From Chryseobacterium balustinum (GTDB lineage: Bacteria; Bacteroidota; Bacteroidia; Flavobacteriales; Weeksellaceae), in the NCBI RefSeq assembly GCF_900168205.1, contig NZ_FUZE01000020.1:1-64000 (forward strand): a stretch of 64,000 nt of DNA, given 5' to 3'. This document shows, piece after piece, positions 11,101 to 17,783 of this stretch; positions within the stretch are counted from its first letter, which is position 1, and every line of letters starts with the position of its first letter. The notes under the pieces are model-generated. The model was not told the DNA's origin, did not search any database, and saw only the letters and a list, made by a program, of their open reading frames with translations. Made by a program: the position numbers and the translations under genes.

Positions 11101-12389
11101 TTAGATTAGTTGCTGATAACGAAACTAGAACTCCACTAATGGTAGCTAACGTACCTTACGGTTCTCAATTATTAGTTAAATCTGGTGATAAAGTGAAAAA
11201 AGGAGATATCATTGCAAAATGGGATCCTTATAACGCGGTAATTATTGCAGAAACTGCTGGTAAAGTAGAATACGAGGATATTATTCAGGGTATTTCATTC
11301 CAGTTGGAAATTGACGAAGCTACAGGATTTGAAGAGAAAGTAATTTCTGAATCTAGAAATAAGAAAGCTGTACCTACATTAAAAGTAGTAGATTCTAAAG
11401 GTGTTGAACAAAAAGGTTACAACTTACCGGTAGGAGCCCACTTAATGGTAAACGATGGTGAAAAAATTAAGGCTGGTAAAGTCTTAATCAAAATCCCAAG
11501 AAAAGCTGCTAAGACAGGGGATATTACTGGAGGTCTTCCAAGAGTTACCGAATTATTCGAAGCAAGAAACCCTTCAAACCCGGCGGTTGTTACAGAAATC
11601 GATGGGGTAGTTTCTTACGGAAAAATCAAAAGAGGTAACCGTGAATTAATCGTTGAAGCTAAAACTGGTGAGAGAAAAATTTATTTAGTTAAATTATCAA
11701 ACCAAATCTTAGTACAGGAGAATGACTTCGTAAGAGCTGGTTCGCCACTTTCTGACGGTTCAGTTACTCCAGACGATATCTTGAAGATCAAAGGGCCAAC
11801 TGCGGTTCAGGAATATTTAGTAAACGAAATTCAGGAAGTTTACCGACTACAAGGGGTAAAAATCGATGACAAACACTTCGAAATCATCGTAAGACAGATG
11901 ATGACAAAAGTATCAATTGTTGATGGAGGTGATACTCAATTCCTTGAAGCTGCTCTTGAGCACAAATACGATTTCTTAATGGAAAACAACAGAGTATTTG
12001 GTCTTAAAGTAGTGACAGAAGCTGGTGATTCTAAAGAATTCAAACCAGGACAGATGATTACTGCAAGAGAACTAAGAGACGAAAACTCTAAGTTGAAGCG
12101 TGAAGATCAGGCTTTAGTTGAAGTAAGAGAAGCTTTACCTGCTACTGCAACACCAGTATTGCAAGGTATTACAAGAGCTGCTTTACAAACTAAATCATTC
12201 ATGTCTGCAGCATCGTTCCAGGAGACAACTAAAGTTCTAAACGAAGCAGCAGTTGCTGGTAAAGTAGATAGCTTGAATGGTCTTAAAGAAAATGTAATTG
12301 TAGGTCACAGAATCCCTGCAGGTACAGGTCTTAAAGAATATCAAAATGTAATTGTAGGTTCTAAGAAAGAATTCGAAGACCTTAACTAA
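8121..12389 (+). CDS. rpoC: RNA polymerase beta' subunit
   Basis: Catalytic core subunit of RNA polymerase, 1422 residues, full length. The magnesium-binding motif NADFDGDQM lies at residues 473-481. The N-terminal zinc cysteines (CACGKYKRIRYKGIVCDRC) and the second zinc site (TCETKKGICAKCYG together with the upstream DDCGTLRG) are present, as is the trigger-loop segment GEPGTQLTLRTFHQGG. The gene is 110 bp behind rpoB, with an AT-rich spacer (8011-8120) that contains imperfect fold-back sequence, and is almost certainly co-transcribed with it. Confidence 0.98.
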   Translation: MSSNKNKTSSFNKITIGLASPESILQDSRGEVLKPETINYRTHKPERDGLFCEKIFGPIKDYECACGKYKRIRYKGIVCDRCGVEVTEKKVRRERIGHIGLVVPIAHIWYFRSLPNKIGYLLGIPSKKLDMIIYYERYVVIQQGIAKKLDGSDFDDKEFLTEEEYLDIMDTLPVENQYLDDADPNKFIAKMGAEAVEELLKRIDLDSLSFDLRHKAHNEGSKQRRTEALKRLNVVEALRGANTRMINRPEWMIMRVLPVIPPELRPLVPLDGGRFATSDLNDLYRRVIIRNNRLKRLLEIKAPEVILRNEKRMLQESVDSLFDNTRKSSAVKSESNRPLKSLSDSLKGKQGRFRQNLLGKRVDYSARSVIVVGPNLQLHECGIPKDMAAELYKPFIIRKLIERGIVKTVKSAKRIIDRKEPVVYDILENVMKGHPVLLNRAPTLHRLGIQAFQPKMIEGKAIQLHPLVTTAFNADFDGDQMAVHLPLGPEAILEAQLLMLGSQNILNPANGSPITVPSQDMVLGLYFMTKELSSTEEKKVLGEGLAFYSPEEAEIAYAEGRVSLNAKVRCRLPIKENGEITTKLTETSVGRILFNQIVPKQSGYINELLTKKSLRNVIGKVLADTDFPTTVKFLDAMKDLGYSNAFKGGLSFSLGDIVVPVEKKQMIATSIETVDEIRANYNMGLITDTERYNQVIDVWTNTNAGLTEMIMSRMKTDQGGFNSVYMMLDSGARGSKEQIRQLSGMRGLMAKPQKAGSTGAEIIENPILANFKEGLSILEYFISTHGARKGLADTALKTADAGYLTRRLVDVAQDVIVTEDDCGTLRGTEVTALKKNDEIVEKISERILGRVSLHNIYDPETDELIAHADQIINESLAKKIEEIGLEAVEVRSPLTCETKKGICAKCYGRNLATGKPIHMGEAVGVIAAQSIGEPGTQLTLRTFHQGGVSTNVSENPSISARRDGIVELDEVRTITSEDENGNTTEVVVSRTTEFRLVADNETRTPLMVANVPYGSQLLVKSGDKVKKGDIIAKWDPYNAVIIAETAGKVEYEDIIQGISFQLEIDEATGFEEKVISESRNKKAVPTLKVVDSKGVEQKGYNLPVGAHLMVNDGEKIKAGKVLIKIPRKAAKTGDITGGLPRVTELFEARNPSNPAVVTEIDGVVSYGKIKRGNRELIVEAKTGERKIYLVKLSNQILVQENDFVRAGSPLSDGSVTPDDILKIKGPTAVQEYLVNEIQEVYRLQGVKIDDKHFEIIVRQMMTKVSIVDGGDTQFLEAALEHKYDFLMENNRVFGLKVVTEAGDSKEFKPGQMITARELRDENSKLKREDQALVEVREALPATATPVLQGITRAALQTKSFMSAASFQETTKVLNEAAVAGKVDSLNGLKENVIVGHRIPAGTGLKEYQNVIVGSKKEFEDLN

Positions 12390-12400
12390 AATTAATGATT

Positions 12401-12451
12401 TGAAATTTGAGGTTTGAAATTATTTTTATATTTTCACAATCTCAAATTTCA
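12401..12451. repeat. Inverted repeat between rpoC and DUF3467 gene
   Basis: TGAAATTTGAG (12401-12411) and CTCAAATTTCA (12441-12451) are a perfect 11-bp inverted repeat in the spacer. It resembles the longer fold-back at 33701-33774 in the paa operon. Because the genes flanking it face the same way and no T run follows, it is not an ordinary terminator. Confidence 0.65.
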
Positions 12452-12474
12452 TTTTTAAAAATATAACTTATACA

Positions 12475-12783
12475 ATGGACAATCAAAATCAAAACAACGA
12501 TCCAAACAACATCAACATCCAACTTAACGAGATGGTAGCTTCAGGGGTTTACTGTAACCTTGCTTTAGTAAACCACTCTCCATCTGAGTTTGTAGTAGAT
12601 TTTATCCAGCTTATGCCAGGTGTACAGCAGGCTAATGTGAGATCAAGAGTAATCTTGGCTCCACTTCATGCTAAGAGAGTTTTAGCTGCACTTCAGCAAA
12701 ACATCACAAACTACGAGCAACAATTTGGAGAAATCAAAGAAGTTGAGCCTTTCGTATTAGGAGGAAACAACGTTAACGCTTAA
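12475..12783 (+). CDS. DUF3467 family protein
   Basis: A 102-residue soluble protein of unknown function. After a Gln/Asn-rich start it has the conserved core with EFVVDFIQLMPG and a segment of the type VRSRVILAPLHAKRVLAAL, which identify DUF3467. This family commonly sits right behind rpoC in Bacteroidota, as here (85 bp gap), which suggests a role linked to RNA polymerase or its expression. The ribosome binding site is A-rich. A strong terminator follows at 12802-12839, so it is the last gene of the rpoBC unit. Confidence 0.85.
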   Translation: MDNQNQNNDPNNINIQLNEMVASGVYCNLALVNHSPSEFVVDFIQLMPGVQQANVRSRVILAPLHAKRVLAALQQNITNYEQQFGEIKEVEPFVLGGNNVNA

Positions 12784-12801
12784 GATTTTTTCTTATCATA
12801 T

Positions 12802-12839
12802 AAGAATGCCTCAACGAAAGTTGGGGCATTCTTTTTTTT
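12802..12839 (+). terminator. Terminator of the rpoBC-DUF3467 unit
   Basis: A 14-bp stem (AAGAATGCCTCAAC with GTTGGGGCATTCTT, one G-U pair) closes on a GAAA tetraloop and is followed by a T run. Confidence 0.9.
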
Positions 12840-12871
12840 ATAACATATTAACTTAAACAATAAATTATATG

Positions 12872-12900
12872 TTGTTCTTGATCATTTTAAATTATATTTG
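12872..12900 (+). promoter_or_regulatory. Promoter of the Crp/Fnr regulator
   Basis: TTG at 12872-12874, an 18-nt spacer and TATATTTG at 12893-12900 fit the Bacteroidota promoter consensus. The start codon is 21 bp further on. Confidence 0.55.
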
Positions 12901-12920
12901 CTAGGCAAAGTTGAAAAAAT

Positions 12921-13571
12921 ATGAAAGATGAACAATTTATCTTCGAAAAATTCGGATTTTTAGGAAATGATTTTCTAGAAGAAATTCAGAAGCATGCCTC
13001 TAGGGTTAAAATAAAAGGAAAAACTGAAATTCTTGCAGAAGGAAGCAAAATAAAAACTATTCCTTTTGTAATAAGCGGAAGCTTAAAAGTATATGCACTA
13101 AATGACGGAAGAGAACTCATTTACAACTATATAAGATCCGGCGAAACTTGTTTAATGAGTTTTTCAACCATTTTTAATGACTTTGTAAGCAGGGTATATG
13201 TGGTTTCAGAAGAAGAGACTGAGGCATTAATAATACCAGCTCCTGTTTTATTAGATTGGCTCATCAAATACCCCCAAATTAATAAGCTTTTTTATTACGA
13301 ATTTGATCTTCGTTTTACAGATATTATGAATATGGTGAACGATGCGGTTTTTCATAAACTAGATAAAAGAGTTTTAAATTATATAAGACAACAAATTTCT
13401 ATCACCGGAAACAATCCCATTAAGATTACTCATAAAGAAATTGCCAATCATTTAGGAACTTCCAGAGAAGTTGTGAGCAGAGTTTTGAAAAAAGTAGAGA
13501 ATGAAGGCGAAATTATTCAAACAAAAGAAGGTATAAAAATCCCTATTAATGAGAATGTTAGATTGAACTAA
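12921..13571 (+). CDS. Crp/Fnr family transcriptional regulator
   Basis: A 216-residue regulator. The N-terminal cyclic-nucleotide-binding type beta-barrel spans about residues 10-130 and a C-terminal winged helix about 140-205 (THKEIANHLGTSREVVSRVL recognition region). It lacks the N-terminal cysteine cluster of Fnr, so it is unlikely to hold an iron-sulfur cluster; its effector cannot be read from the sequence. It lies just upstream of a five-gene envelope operon facing the same way, and a Crp/Fnr-type palindrome (13623-13638) sits in the gap. That operon is its most likely target. Confidence 0.85.
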   Translation: MKDEQFIFEKFGFLGNDFLEEIQKHASRVKIKGKTEILAEGSKIKTIPFVISGSLKVYALNDGRELIYNYIRSGETCLMSFSTIFNDFVSRVYVVSEEETEALIIPAPVLLDWLIKYPQINKLFYYEFDLRFTDIMNMVNDAVFHKLDKRVLNYIRQQISITGNNPIKITHKEIANHLGTSREVVSRVLKKVENEGEIIQTKEGIKIPINENVRLN

Positions 13572-13622
13572 TAAATATTATTTAATATTTTTAACAATCC
13601 GATTGATAAAAACAATTCACTC

Positions 13623-13638
13623 GGTGACTTTTGTCACC
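13623..13638. promoter_or_regulatory. Crp/Fnr-type operator
   Basis: A perfect palindrome GGTGAC-TTTT-GTCACC. GTGAC-N4-GTCAC is a half-site pattern used by Crp/Fnr relatives. Its centre (13630.5) is about 42 bp upstream of the start expected from the -7 element at 13661-13668, and no good -33 TTTG is present. This is the layout of a class II activator site. Confidence 0.6.
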
Positions 13639-13660
13639 TGTTTTTAGAATTATAAGTGTA

Positions 13661-13668
13661 TAAGTTTG
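13661..13668 (+). promoter_or_regulatory. -7 element of the DUF5777 operon
   Basis: TAAGTTTG matches TAnnTTTG. No clear -33 element is seen at the right distance, consistent with dependence on the activator site at 13623-13638. Confidence 0.5.
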
Positions 13669-13689
13669 TCATACGAATAATAAACAATT

Positions 13690-14541
13690 ATGTGTATGAC
13701 AAAAACTTTCCTTTTTTTGTCAATATTTGCTTCAGGTTTTGCTTTTGCTCAGGAAGACCTCTTGAAAGATATTGATACCATTCAAACAAAAAATACCGAA
13801 ATTTCACCGCCTGCATTCAAGGCACTTCAGATTGTTACCGGCCAGTCTACAAAGCTTACTGCAAAAAACGAATGGTACATTGTTGTAGCACACCGTTTTG
13901 GTGATGTAAGCAAAGGATTCAAAGATTTCTTCGGATTAGATGATGCTTCCACAAAATTGGGTGTCATCTATGGCGTAACAGATGGCCTTTCATTAAGCCT
14001 TTCGCGAGAAACCAATTTAAAAACCTTTGAAGGCGGAGCGAAATATAGATTGATTAAGCAAAGCGAAAATTTTCCGGTTGATATTGTGGGATACAATGTC
14101 ATGGCGGTAAATACAGACCTCAGCAAAGACAATTATCCACATCTGAAGTTCGGAGACAGACTTTCTTATCTTACCCAGGCATTAATTTCAAAAAGATTTA
14201 ATGAAAATTTTTCTTTACAGTTAACGCCTTCTTATGTTCACAAAAACCTGTACGAACCAATGATTGAAGATGAAAATCAATTCTTAACAGGTTTAGGCGG
14301 TCGTTATAAAATATCGAAAAGAATCTCGATTAACGCCGAATATTTTGTGAATTTCGACAATCACAGTTTTTATAAAAATCCTTTATCAATTGGTATGGAT
14401 TTAGAAACCGGGGGACACGTATTCCAGCTTTTGTTTAGTAATTCCCAGTTGAATTCAGATATTGGTTATCTCACAAATGCTACCGGAAAGTGGGAGAAAG
14501 GGCAGATTTTCTTTGGGTTTAATCTTTATAGAGTTTTTTAA
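13690..14541 (+). CDS. DUF5777 family outer-membrane beta-barrel protein
   Basis: A 283-residue exported protein with a signal peptide ending AFAQ (about residues 1-20). The mature part consists of alternating amphipathic strands and ends in Phe (NLYRVF), as outer-membrane barrels do; the pattern fits DUF5777. The ATG at 13690 and another at 13696 are both possible starts. It is the first gene of a tight five-gene set with a cytochrome c, YceI, an ankyrin protein and a DOMON-like protein. I infer that it anchors or feeds a redox process at the outer membrane; no enzyme motif is visible. Confidence 0.75.
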   Translation: MCMTKTFLFLSIFASGFAFAQEDLLKDIDTIQTKNTEISPPAFKALQIVTGQSTKLTAKNEWYIVVAHRFGDVSKGFKDFFGLDDASTKLGVIYGVTDGLSLSLSRETNLKTFEGGAKYRLIKQSENFPVDIVGYNVMAVNTDLSKDNYPHLKFGDRLSYLTQALISKRFNENFSLQLTPSYVHKNLYEPMIEDENQFLTGLGGRYKISKRISINAEYFVNFDNHSFYKNPLSIGMDLETGGHVFQLLFSNSQLNSDIGYLTNATGKWEKGQIFFGFNLYRVF

Positions 14542-14543
14542 AT

Positions 14544-14894
14544 ATGAAAAAAATGATGTGCATTATTTTACTGGCATTGATATCAATTGCCTGTGAAAGC
14601 AGAACCTACGAAGAGATTTCAGATAAAACGCCGATTGCAGAATTGGTAACTTATAATAAAGATGTTAAACCGGTAATTGATGCCAATTGTATTAGTTGTC
14701 ATTCAGCAGGAGGTGCAGCTTCGTTTCAACCATGGACAAGCTACAACCAAGTGAAGAATAATATTGATAAAATTATTGACAGAATTAACAGACCTATCGG
14801 TGACCCTCAAAAAATGCCTCAAGGCGGAAGTTTATCACCGTCGCAAATTGCAATTATCACAAATTGGAAAGCCGATGGGCTCACCGAAAATTAA
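14544..14894 (+). CDS. Small lipoprotein c-type cytochrome
   Basis: A 116-residue lipoprotein: signal sequence with the lipobox ISIAC (Cys about residue 17), one haem c attachment motif CISCH at about residues 51-55, and a downstream KMPQGG whose Met is the likely distal haem ligand. That is a minimal one-haem cytochrome or cytochrome-like domain attached to the envelope. The gene starts 2 bp after its upstream neighbour, so they are translated together. It would pass electrons in the periplasm; its partner is not identified. Confidence 0.8.
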   Translation: MKKMMCIILLALISIACESRTYEEISDKTPIAELVTYNKDVKPVIDANCISCHSAGGAASFQPWTSYNQVKNNIDKIIDRINRPIGDPQKMPQGGSLSPSQIAIITNWKADGLTEN

Positions 14895-14904
14895 AACAAT
14901 TAAT

Positions 14905-15447
14905 ATGAAAAATCTGGTATTATTAATCATCACATTAGGTTTTGTAAATATTGTTTCGGCTCAGAAATATTCAACGAAAACAGGTAAAGTAACATTTGAA
15001 GCGTCGGTACCTTTATTTGAAGATGTTTTTGCGCAAGATGACAGCAATATTGCTATTATCAATGCTGATAATGGTGATTTTGCGTCTGTTTCTACCGTTA
15101 AAAACTTCCAATTTAAAGTGAAATTAATGGAAGAGCATTTTAACGAAAATTACGCAGAAACTGCAAAATATCCGAAGACAACTTTTAAAGGAAAAATTGT
15201 AAATTTTGATAAAACGAAATTAACCGCATCCCCTCAGAAATATACAGTTCAGGGAACATTGAATTTTCATGGAGTTGATAAGGCGGTAAATTCTACTGCG
15301 ACAATTTATGCTAAAGACGGAAAAATTTATATGCAGGGAACTTTTGTGGCGAGACCGGCTGATTTTAAAGTGACTATTCCTAAAATGGTCATGAAGAAAG
15401 TTGCAGAAAATGTAAATGTTGAATATAATTATGTACTGTCAAAATAA
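14905..15447 (+). CDS. YceI-like domain protein
   Basis: A 180-residue exported lipocalin-like protein. The signal peptide ends near VSAQ (residue 18). The body carries the YceI pattern, including FKVKLMEEHFNENY and TTFKGKIVNF. YceI proteins bind long isoprenoid chains such as quinones in the periplasm. The ATG at 14905 was chosen because it opens the signal peptide; the frame is open further upstream to 14764, but that part overlaps the cytochrome gene. It sits 10 bp after the cytochrome gene. Its company suggests electron or quinone traffic. Confidence 0.85.
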   Translation: MKNLVLLIITLGFVNIVSAQKYSTKTGKVTFEASVPLFEDVFAQDDSNIAIINADNGDFASVSTVKNFQFKVKLMEEHFNENYAETAKYPKTTFKGKIVNFDKTKLTASPQKYTVQGTLNFHGVDKAVNSTATIYAKDGKIYMQGTFVARPADFKVTIPKMVMKKVAENVNVEYNYVLSK

Positions 15448-15974
15448 TGAAAAATATACTTTTTATTTTAAGTTTCATTCTGAGCTTTACGCTAATGTCG
15501 GCTCAGGAAAAAGCAAAATCTATTTTTGATATTGCCAGAAACGGGACTGTTACAGAGGTAAAAGAACTGATGAAACAGAATCCCGATGTGATTAATCAAA
15601 CCAACGAAAACGGATTTTCACCATTGATTTTAGCTTGTTACAGAAGTAATATTGAAGTTGCTAAATTTCTTATTGACAATGTAAAAGATGTGAACTACAA
15701 AAGTGGTGAGGGAACTGCTCTTGCAGGGCTTGCCGTGAAATATAATAAAGACTTGGTAGAATATTTATTAATTAAAAATGCCGATCCGAATATTGCTGAT
15801 TCTACAGGTTTCACTCCTTTATTTTGGGCGGTAAAATTCGGGAATAAAGAGTTGGCAGAATTGCTACTGAAGCACAAAGCCAATAAATCAATAAAAGATT
15901 CACAGGGAATGACTCCTTTTGAATATGCTTTACAGACAAATAACAAAGACCTTATCAATTTATTAAAAAATTAA
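15447..15974 (+). CDS. Periplasmic ankyrin-repeat protein
   Basis: A 175-residue protein with a signal peptide (about residues 1-19, ending MSAQ) and about four ankyrin repeats (NENGFSPLILACYRSNIEVA, then GTALAGLAV, GFTPLFWAVKFGNKELAELL, GMTPFEYALQ). Ankyrin repeats bind other proteins; exported forms next to redox enzymes have been linked to peroxide protection in proteobacteria (AnkB). Its start codon overlaps the stop of the YceI gene by one base. Its partner is probably encoded in the same operon. Confidence 0.8.
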   Translation: MKNILFILSFILSFTLMSAQEKAKSIFDIARNGTVTEVKELMKQNPDVINQTNENGFSPLILACYRSNIEVAKFLIDNVKDVNYKSGEGTALAGLAVKYNKDLVEYLLIKNADPNIADSTGFTPLFWAVKFGNKELAELLLKHKANKSIKDSQGMTPFEYALQTNNKDLINLLKN

Positions 15975-15975
15975 A

Positions 15976-16749
15976 ATGAAAAAAAATTTACTAACATTTA
16001 GTATTGCTCTTGCCAATTTAGCTTGGGCACAGTTTACGACAGGTACGGTTACTCTTTCTACAGGAATGACTGTGAAATTAGATACTTCTGCAACTTTAGC
16101 GACCTTAACGCTTACAGGACCCGATACTTCTTACTTAGGAGTAGGATTTGGAGGAACCGGAACAAGCGGCGGTATGGGAACAGGAGTTGACGGGTTTATA
16201 TACAATGCAAATTCAACTACGAATACAAACTTAGATTATACTTTTGCAGGAATTGGAAATACACCAAATGCAGATGCTGTACAAGATTGGACGATAACTT
16301 CTAATACCGTTGCTTCAGGAACGAGAACAATTGTAGCAACACGCTCTCTTTCTGGTGGAACAGGAGATACAGCATTTATCAATGCAGCAGGAAGCATGAA
16401 TATCTTTTTTGCAAAAGGTTCTTCTACAACTTTGGCTTATCATGGTGCGGGAACAGGAAATAGAGGATATGCAGTATTAACAAAAGCGGGAACTTTAGGA
16501 GTTAATGATGTTTTTGCTGAAAATAAAAAAATACGACTTTATCCTAATCCTGCAAAGGAAACTGTATATTTCGAAAATGCTGATAAAATAAAATCTGTAG
16601 ATATTTACGAATCTACAGGTAGAAAAGTGAAAACAGTAAAAGTTGATGGAGAAAACATCAGTGTTTCTGATTTAAAATCGGGTAATTATTATTTTGAAAT
16701 TACCTTAAAAGATGGTTCTACGGCTTATCAACAATTAATCAAAGAATAA
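15976..16749 (+). CDS. DOMON-like protein with T9SS sorting domain
   Basis: A 257-residue secreted protein. After a signal peptide (residues 1-18, ending AWAQ) comes a region of about 150 residues with the pattern of a DOMON domain (LGVGFGG, MGTGVDGFIY, AVQDWTI, then MNIFFAKG and HGAG), a fold that binds haem or sugars. Residues from about 188 (RLYPNPAKETVYFEN to the end) form a type A T9SS sorting domain that sends the protein to the cell surface. It starts 1 bp after the ankyrin gene. A haem-binding role is inferred from the cytochrome in the operon; His/Met ligands were not verified. Confidence 0.7.
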   Translation: MKKNLLTFSIALANLAWAQFTTGTVTLSTGMTVKLDTSATLATLTLTGPDTSYLGVGFGGTGTSGGMGTGVDGFIYNANSTTNTNLDYTFAGIGNTPNADAVQDWTITSNTVASGTRTIVATRSLSGGTGDTAFINAAGSMNIFFAKGSSTTLAYHGAGTGNRGYAVLTKAGTLGVNDVFAENKKIRLYPNPAKETVYFENADKIKSVDIYESTGRKVKTVKVDGENISVSDLKSGNYYFEITLKDGSTAYQQLIKE

Positions 16750-16771
16750 ATAAAAAAGATTATATTTTTTG

Positions 16772-16801
16772 AATACCTCTAAATTTTTAGAGGTATTTTT
16801 A
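16772..16801 (+). terminator. Terminator of the envelope redox operon
   Basis: A 12-bp stem AATACCTCTAAA / TTTAGAGGTATT with a tiny loop, followed by a short T run. Confidence 0.85.
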
Positions 16802-16871
16802 TGAAGTGAAAATTCAAACTCTATTGATGTTTTTTAAGTCAATAGTTTTACTACTTCATAAAATAATATAC

Positions 16872-17717
16872 ATGGAATTTAAAAATCTTGAACTTGTTGA
16901 TATAGAAGAACTTTTATCAGTATTTAACACTTCTTTTTCTGACTATCTGGTTCCGTTTCATTTAACATTAGAGCAATTAGAATTAAAAATAGCCTTAGAG
17001 AAAATCGATATGAATCTGTCTGTCGGTGTTTTTGAATCTGATAAGCTGCAGGGATTTATCCTTCAAGCCTGTAAAGAAGAAAACGGAAAACATATCATTT
17101 ATAATGCAGGAACCGGAATCAATCCGGAATACAGAGGAAAAGGGCTGGTCAGAAAAATGTACGATTTCATACTTCCTGTATTAAAAGAAAAAAAAGCAGA
17201 TGTACTTACTCTTGAAGTCATCGAAAGAAATAATCCAGCCATTAGAGCTTATGAAAATCTAGGCTTTAAAATCGCTAGAAAACTATTTTGTTTCAACGGA
17301 ATTATTGAGCTTAAAGACAAAAACACAGAAGTGTCGATAGAAGAAATGGATAACTTTCAATGGGAAGTATTTCAATCTTTTTGGGATATCGCGCCGTCGT
17401 GGCAGAATTCTAACGCGATACTTATTGATAGGGAAAAGAGATACAAAATCCTGGGAGCTTACAAAAATAAACAGCTTGTAGGGTATGCTGTTTACAATCC
17501 TATTGCGAGGAAAGTGTCTCAGATCGCTGTTGATAAAATTTACAGAAGACAGGGCATCGGAACAAAACTTTTCAGAATCATTGAAAATTTGAGTGGTGGG
17601 CAGGCTGTATCGGTGAATAATGTAGATGATACCTTAGAAAATACTTCAGCTTTTTTAGAAAAAGGAGTTGGACTTAAAAACTGGCTTTCTCAGTTTGAGA
17701 TGAATAAAGAGATTTAA
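16872..17717 (+). CDS. Tandem GNAT N-acetyltransferase
   Basis: A 281-residue cytosolic acetyltransferase made of two GNAT folds. The first has the acetyl-CoA loop RGKGLVRKMYD at about residues 90-100 and the typical ERNNPAIRAYENLGF segment. The second has RRQGIGTKLFRI near residue 230. The ATG at 16872 (MEFKNLELVD) was chosen over a GTG at 16806 because the upstream part is hydrophobic and overlaps the terminator region. The substrate is unknown; double-GNAT proteins act on antibiotics, polyamines or protein termini in other bacteria. Confidence 0.8.
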   Translation: MEFKNLELVDIEELLSVFNTSFSDYLVPFHLTLEQLELKIALEKIDMNLSVGVFESDKLQGFILQACKEENGKHIIYNAGTGINPEYRGKGLVRKMYDFILPVLKEKKADVLTLEVIERNNPAIRAYENLGFKIARKLFCFNGIIELKDKNTEVSIEEMDNFQWEVFQSFWDIAPSWQNSNAILIDREKRYKILGAYKNKQLVGYAVYNPIARKVSQIAVDKIYRRQGIGTKLFRIIENLSGGQAVSVNNVDDTLENTSAFLEKGVGLKNWLSQFEMNKEI

Positions 17718-17761
17718 TATACTTTTCATCGTATAAATTTTTATGAGAGAATGGTAGACTG

Positions 17762-17769
17762 TAACTTTG
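17762..17769 (+). promoter_or_regulatory. -7 element of the ENPP gene
   Basis: TAACTTTG matches TAnnTTTG. The start codon at 17784 is only 14 bp beyond, giving a very short leader. Confidence 0.45.
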
Positions 17770-17783
17770 CAAAAAATTTACTA

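Noticed and set aside
14764..14904. N-terminal extension of the YceI gene
   Set aside because: This part overlaps the cytochrome c gene in another frame and precedes the signal peptide; the ATG at 14905 gives a normal exported protein.
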